This document shows, one piece after another, positions 6,349 to 7,887 of a stretch of DNA of 7,887 nucleotides. The DNA comes from DATFQI01 sp035264365. Lineage in GTDB: Bacteria; Actinomycetota; Thermoleophilia; Solirubrobacterales; Solirubrobacteraceae. The first letter of the stretch is position 1; each line of letters starts with the position of its first letter. The notes beneath the pieces were generated by a model that was not told the origin of the DNA, ran no database searches, and worked only from the letters and a program-made list of their open reading frames with translations. The position numbers and the translations under genes were made by a program. Where the stretch lies: positions 1 to 7,887 of the forward strand of contig DATFQI010000272.1 of the NCBI GenBank assembly GCA_035264365.1, written 5' to 3'.

Positions 6349-6349
6349 A
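6331..6349. promoter_or_regulatory. Perfect palindromic operator candidate abutting the regulator's start codon
   Basis: TTTGTAGG (6331-6338) and CCTACAAA (6342-6349) are exact reverse complements around a CTT spacer; the last A is the first base of the ATG. The site is AT-rich against a very GC-rich background and also contains the putative -10 TAGGCT (6335-6340). A dimeric repressor bound here would cover both the promoter and the 5' end of a leaderless message. Autorepression by the PucR-type protein, with co-control of the divergent desaturase, is the simplest model. A TetR-type lipid regulator encoded elsewhere is an alternative. Confidence 0.6.
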
Positions 6350-7536
6350 TGGCTCAGACGACGCGCACGTTCGCGGCCGTTCCCGCGGAGACCGCCGAGG
6401 TGCTGCAGCCCGCGCTGTCCGGCCTCGCCGACGAGACGATCGCCGCGATCGCGGCCGAGGTGCCCGACTACGCGCGCGCCATGGAGGGCGAGTTCGGGGC
6501 GGCCGTGCGGCGGGGCGTCGAGATCGCCTTCCAGCGCTTCCTGCGGCTCGTGGTGGACCCGCAGGCCGACGTCCGTGGCGCGCGCGAGATCTACGTCGAT
6601 CTCGGCCGTGGCGAGTACCACGCGGGCCGCAGCCTCGACGCGCTGCTGGCGGCCTACCGCGTGGGCGCCCGGATGGCCTGGCGGCGCTTCGTCGAGACCG
6701 GCCGCGAGGCGGGCCTCGCTCCCGAGGTGCTCTACGACCTCGGCGAGGCGATCTTCGCCTACATCGACGAGATCTCCGCGGAGTCCGCCGACGGCTACGC
6801 GCAGGAGCAATCCGCTGCGGCGGGTGAGGCCCAGCGCAGGCGGCGCCGGCTCGTGCGGGTGCTGGCCGAGGACCCGCCCGCCTCGGAGGAGGCGATCCGC
6901 ACCGTCGCCGCGGCGGCGGGCTGGAAGCTGCCGAGGCGGCTCGCCGCGCTCGTGGTGCCGGGCGACGAGGGCACGCCCGAGGACGAGCTCGACGCCGACG
7001 CGGCGGCGCTGGCCCGCCGGATCGGGGTCGACGCCGTCGGCGCCGAGCTCGGCGGGCGGCTGTGCGCGTTCGTGCCCGACCCCGGCGGACCGGGGCGGCG
7101 GCGCGCGCTCGAGGCCGCGCTGCAGGGCGCGCGCGCCGCGCTCGGGCCGGCGGTGCCGTGGCCGCGCGCGCCGGCGAGCCTGCGCCGGGCCGCGTCCGCC
7201 CTCGCGCTCCCCCACGACGGCCTGATCGTCGCCGAGGAGCACCTCGCGACGCTGCTGCTGGCCGCGGACCCGGCACTGGGCGCGGAGCTGGCCGCCGCGC
7301 GACTGGCGCCGCTCGAGACGCTCAACGGCGGGCAGCGCGAGAAGATGGAGACCACGCTGCGGGCCTGGCTGGATCGTCCCGGCCAGGTCCAGGCCGTGGC
7401 CGCCGCGCTCGGCGTGCACCCGCAGACCGTGCGCTACCGGATGACCCGCCTGCGCGAGCTGTTCGGCGAGCGCCTGGAGGATCCGGAGGCCCGCTTCGAG
7501 CTCGGGCTGGCGCTCCGCCTGACGCCCATGCGCTAA
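6349..7536 (+). CDS. PucR-family transcriptional regulator with RsbRD-like N-terminal region
   Basis: The 395-residue protein ends in a PucR-type helix-turn-helix (HTH_30) at about residues 338-392. The line TLRAWLDRPGQVQAVAAALG leads to a recognition region V356-HPQTVRYRMTRLRELFG, followed by FELGLALRL. The N-terminal 25-150 is helical, with the pattern FLRLVVDP, GRSLDALLAAYRVGARMAWRRF and IFAYIDEIS. This matches the RsbRD_N-like domain common in actinobacterial PucR proteins. The middle (about 165-330) is a degenerate CdaR/GGDEF-like region with no recognisable cyclase motif. The sensed signal is unknown. Divergent placement from a desaturase suggests control of membrane-lipid unsaturation; this is inference from position only. 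The ATG at 6349 is chosen because it follows the palindrome and a TANNNT element by leaderless spacing, and no Shine-Dalgarno is present. The stop TAA lies 10 nt before rmlD. Confidence 0.9.
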   Translation: MAQTTRTFAAVPAETAEVLQPALSGLADETIAAIAAEVPDYARAMEGEFGAAVRRGVEIAFQRFLRLVVDPQADVRGAREIYVDLGRGEYHAGRSLDALLAAYRVGARMAWRRFVETGREAGLAPEVLYDLGEAIFAYIDEISAESADGYAQEQSAAAGEAQRRRRRLVRVLAEDPPASEEAIRTVAAAAGWKLPRRLAALVVPGDEGTPEDELDADAAALARRIGVDAVGAELGGRLCAFVPDPGGPGRRRALEAALQGARAALGPAVPWPRAPASLRRAASALALPHDGLIVAEEHLATLLLAADPALGAELAAARLAPLETLNGGQREKMETTLRAWLDRPGQVQAVAAALGVHPQTVRYRMTRLRELFGERLEDPEARFELGLALRLTPMR

Positions 7537-7540
7537 GTAT
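7534..7540 (+). promoter_or_regulatory. Weak -10-like element (TAAGTAT) before rmlD
   Basis: TAAGTAT contains the PucR-type gene's TAA stop and ends 6 nt before the rmlD ATG. It does not strictly fit TANNNT but is AT-rich and at near-leaderless spacing, and the 10-nt gap has no Shine-Dalgarno. rmlD may instead be read through from the regulator. Confidence 0.25.
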
Positions 7541-7546
7541 TGAGCC

Positions 7547-7887
7547 ATGCGGTTGCTCGTCATCGGCGCCGCGGGGATGCTCGGACATGACCTCCTCGCC
7601 GCCGCCCGCGGCGCCGGCCACGAGCCGGTCGGCCTCGACCTCCCGGAGATCGACATCACGGACTCCGCGGCGACCACCGCCATCGTGCGCGACGTCGCGC
7701 CCGACGCGGTCGTCAACTGCGCCGCCTGGACGGACGTCGACGGCGCCGAGGAGCAGGAGGAGCTCGCCGCGCGCGTGAACGCCGAGGGCGCGGGCAACGT
7801 CGCCGCCGCCGCGGCCGCCGCCGGCGCGCTGGCGATCCAGATCTCGACGGACTACTCCTTCGACGGCACCGCGACCGAGCCGTACAC
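7547..7887 (+). CDS. rmlD: dTDP-4-dehydrorhamnose reductase (3' truncated by window end)
   Basis: Only the first 113 codons are visible; the frame is still open at base 7887. The enzyme reduces dTDP-4-dehydro-L-rhamnose to dTDP-L-rhamnose with NAD(P)H, the last step of the pathway that RmlA begins. The N-terminus MRLLVIGAAGMLGHDLL carries the extended-SDR dinucleotide loop GxxGxxG (G7, G10, G13). D36 lies in EIDITD, the segment NCAAWTDVDGAEE at 57-69 is the family's NAAYTxVDxAE signature, and STDYSFDG at 100-107 is the STDYVFDG signature with Ser in place of the usual Val. The catalytic YxxxK lies beyond the window. The ATG is 10 nt after the PucR-type stop, with no Shine-Dalgarno. A general SDR sugar reductase is possible but the signatures favour RmlD. 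Confidence 0.88.
   Translation, partial: MRLLVIGAAGMLGHDLLAAARGAGHEPVGLDLPEIDITDSAATTAIVRDVAPDAVVNCAAWTDVDGAEEQEELAARVNAEGAGNVAAAAAAAGALAIQISTDYSFDGTATEPY

Noticed and set aside
4677..6827. 716-codon plus-strand open frame antisense to the MFS and desaturase genes
   Set aside because: It spans two genes and their gap and is compositionally a mirror frame; the minus strand carries all three desaturase histidine boxes and the MFS signature.
6343..7797. 484-codon minus-strand frame antisense to the PucR-type gene and rmlD
   Set aside because: Shadow frame; the plus strand holds a recognisable PucR helix-turn-helix and an RmlD N-terminus.

Overview
This is a high-GC bacterial window with tightly packed genes and almost no Shine-Dalgarno sequences. 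A tandem WYL regulator of the PafBC type, a probable F420-dependent PPOX-fold enzyme, and a PucR-type regulator carrying an RsbRD-like N-terminus all point to Actinomycetota. The overall flavour suggests the Thermoleophilia/Solirubrobacterales side of the phylum, but that placement is a judgement from composition and gene content and was not tested by any search.

Layout. (1) Positions 1-2245, plus strand: the 3' part of a tandem WYL-domain transcription factor (open from base 1, so its start lies outside the window), followed after a single base by a small PPOX-class flavin/F420-binding protein. (2) 2257-3336, plus: a long-form glucose-1-phosphate thymidylyltransferase (RmlA) with a C-terminal left-handed beta-helix. 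(3) 3337-3536: a convergent intergenic region that is almost entirely one imperfect inverted repeat of about 174 bp, with a near-perfect 27-bp core. (4) 3537-6263, minus strand: an acyl-CoA desaturase with three histidine boxes, then an MFS transporter, then a HAD phosphatase that overlaps the transporter by 4 bp (GTGA). (5) 6264-6348: an 85-bp divergent control region with a perfect 8-3-8 palindrome running up to the first base of the next gene. (6) 6349-7536, plus: a PucR-family regulator with an RsbRD-like N-terminal region. (7) 7547 to the end, plus: the 5' part of dTDP-4-dehydrorhamnose reductase (RmlD), cut by the window edge.

How the genes may work together. RmlA and RmlD are the first and last steps of dTDP-L-rhamnose synthesis and lie on the same strand, but about 4.2 kb of apparently unrelated genes separates them. 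The desaturase (membrane-lipid unsaturation) and the divergent PucR-type regulator share a short control region and probably form a regulator-target pair. The MFS transporter and HAD phosphatase look translationally coupled, so they probably act on the same unknown small molecule or its phosphate ester. No RNA genes, CRISPR arrays, transposases or phage genes were seen. The least explained sequence in the window is the large palindromic element at 3358-3531; the palindrome that abuts the PucR start codon is the next most interesting.
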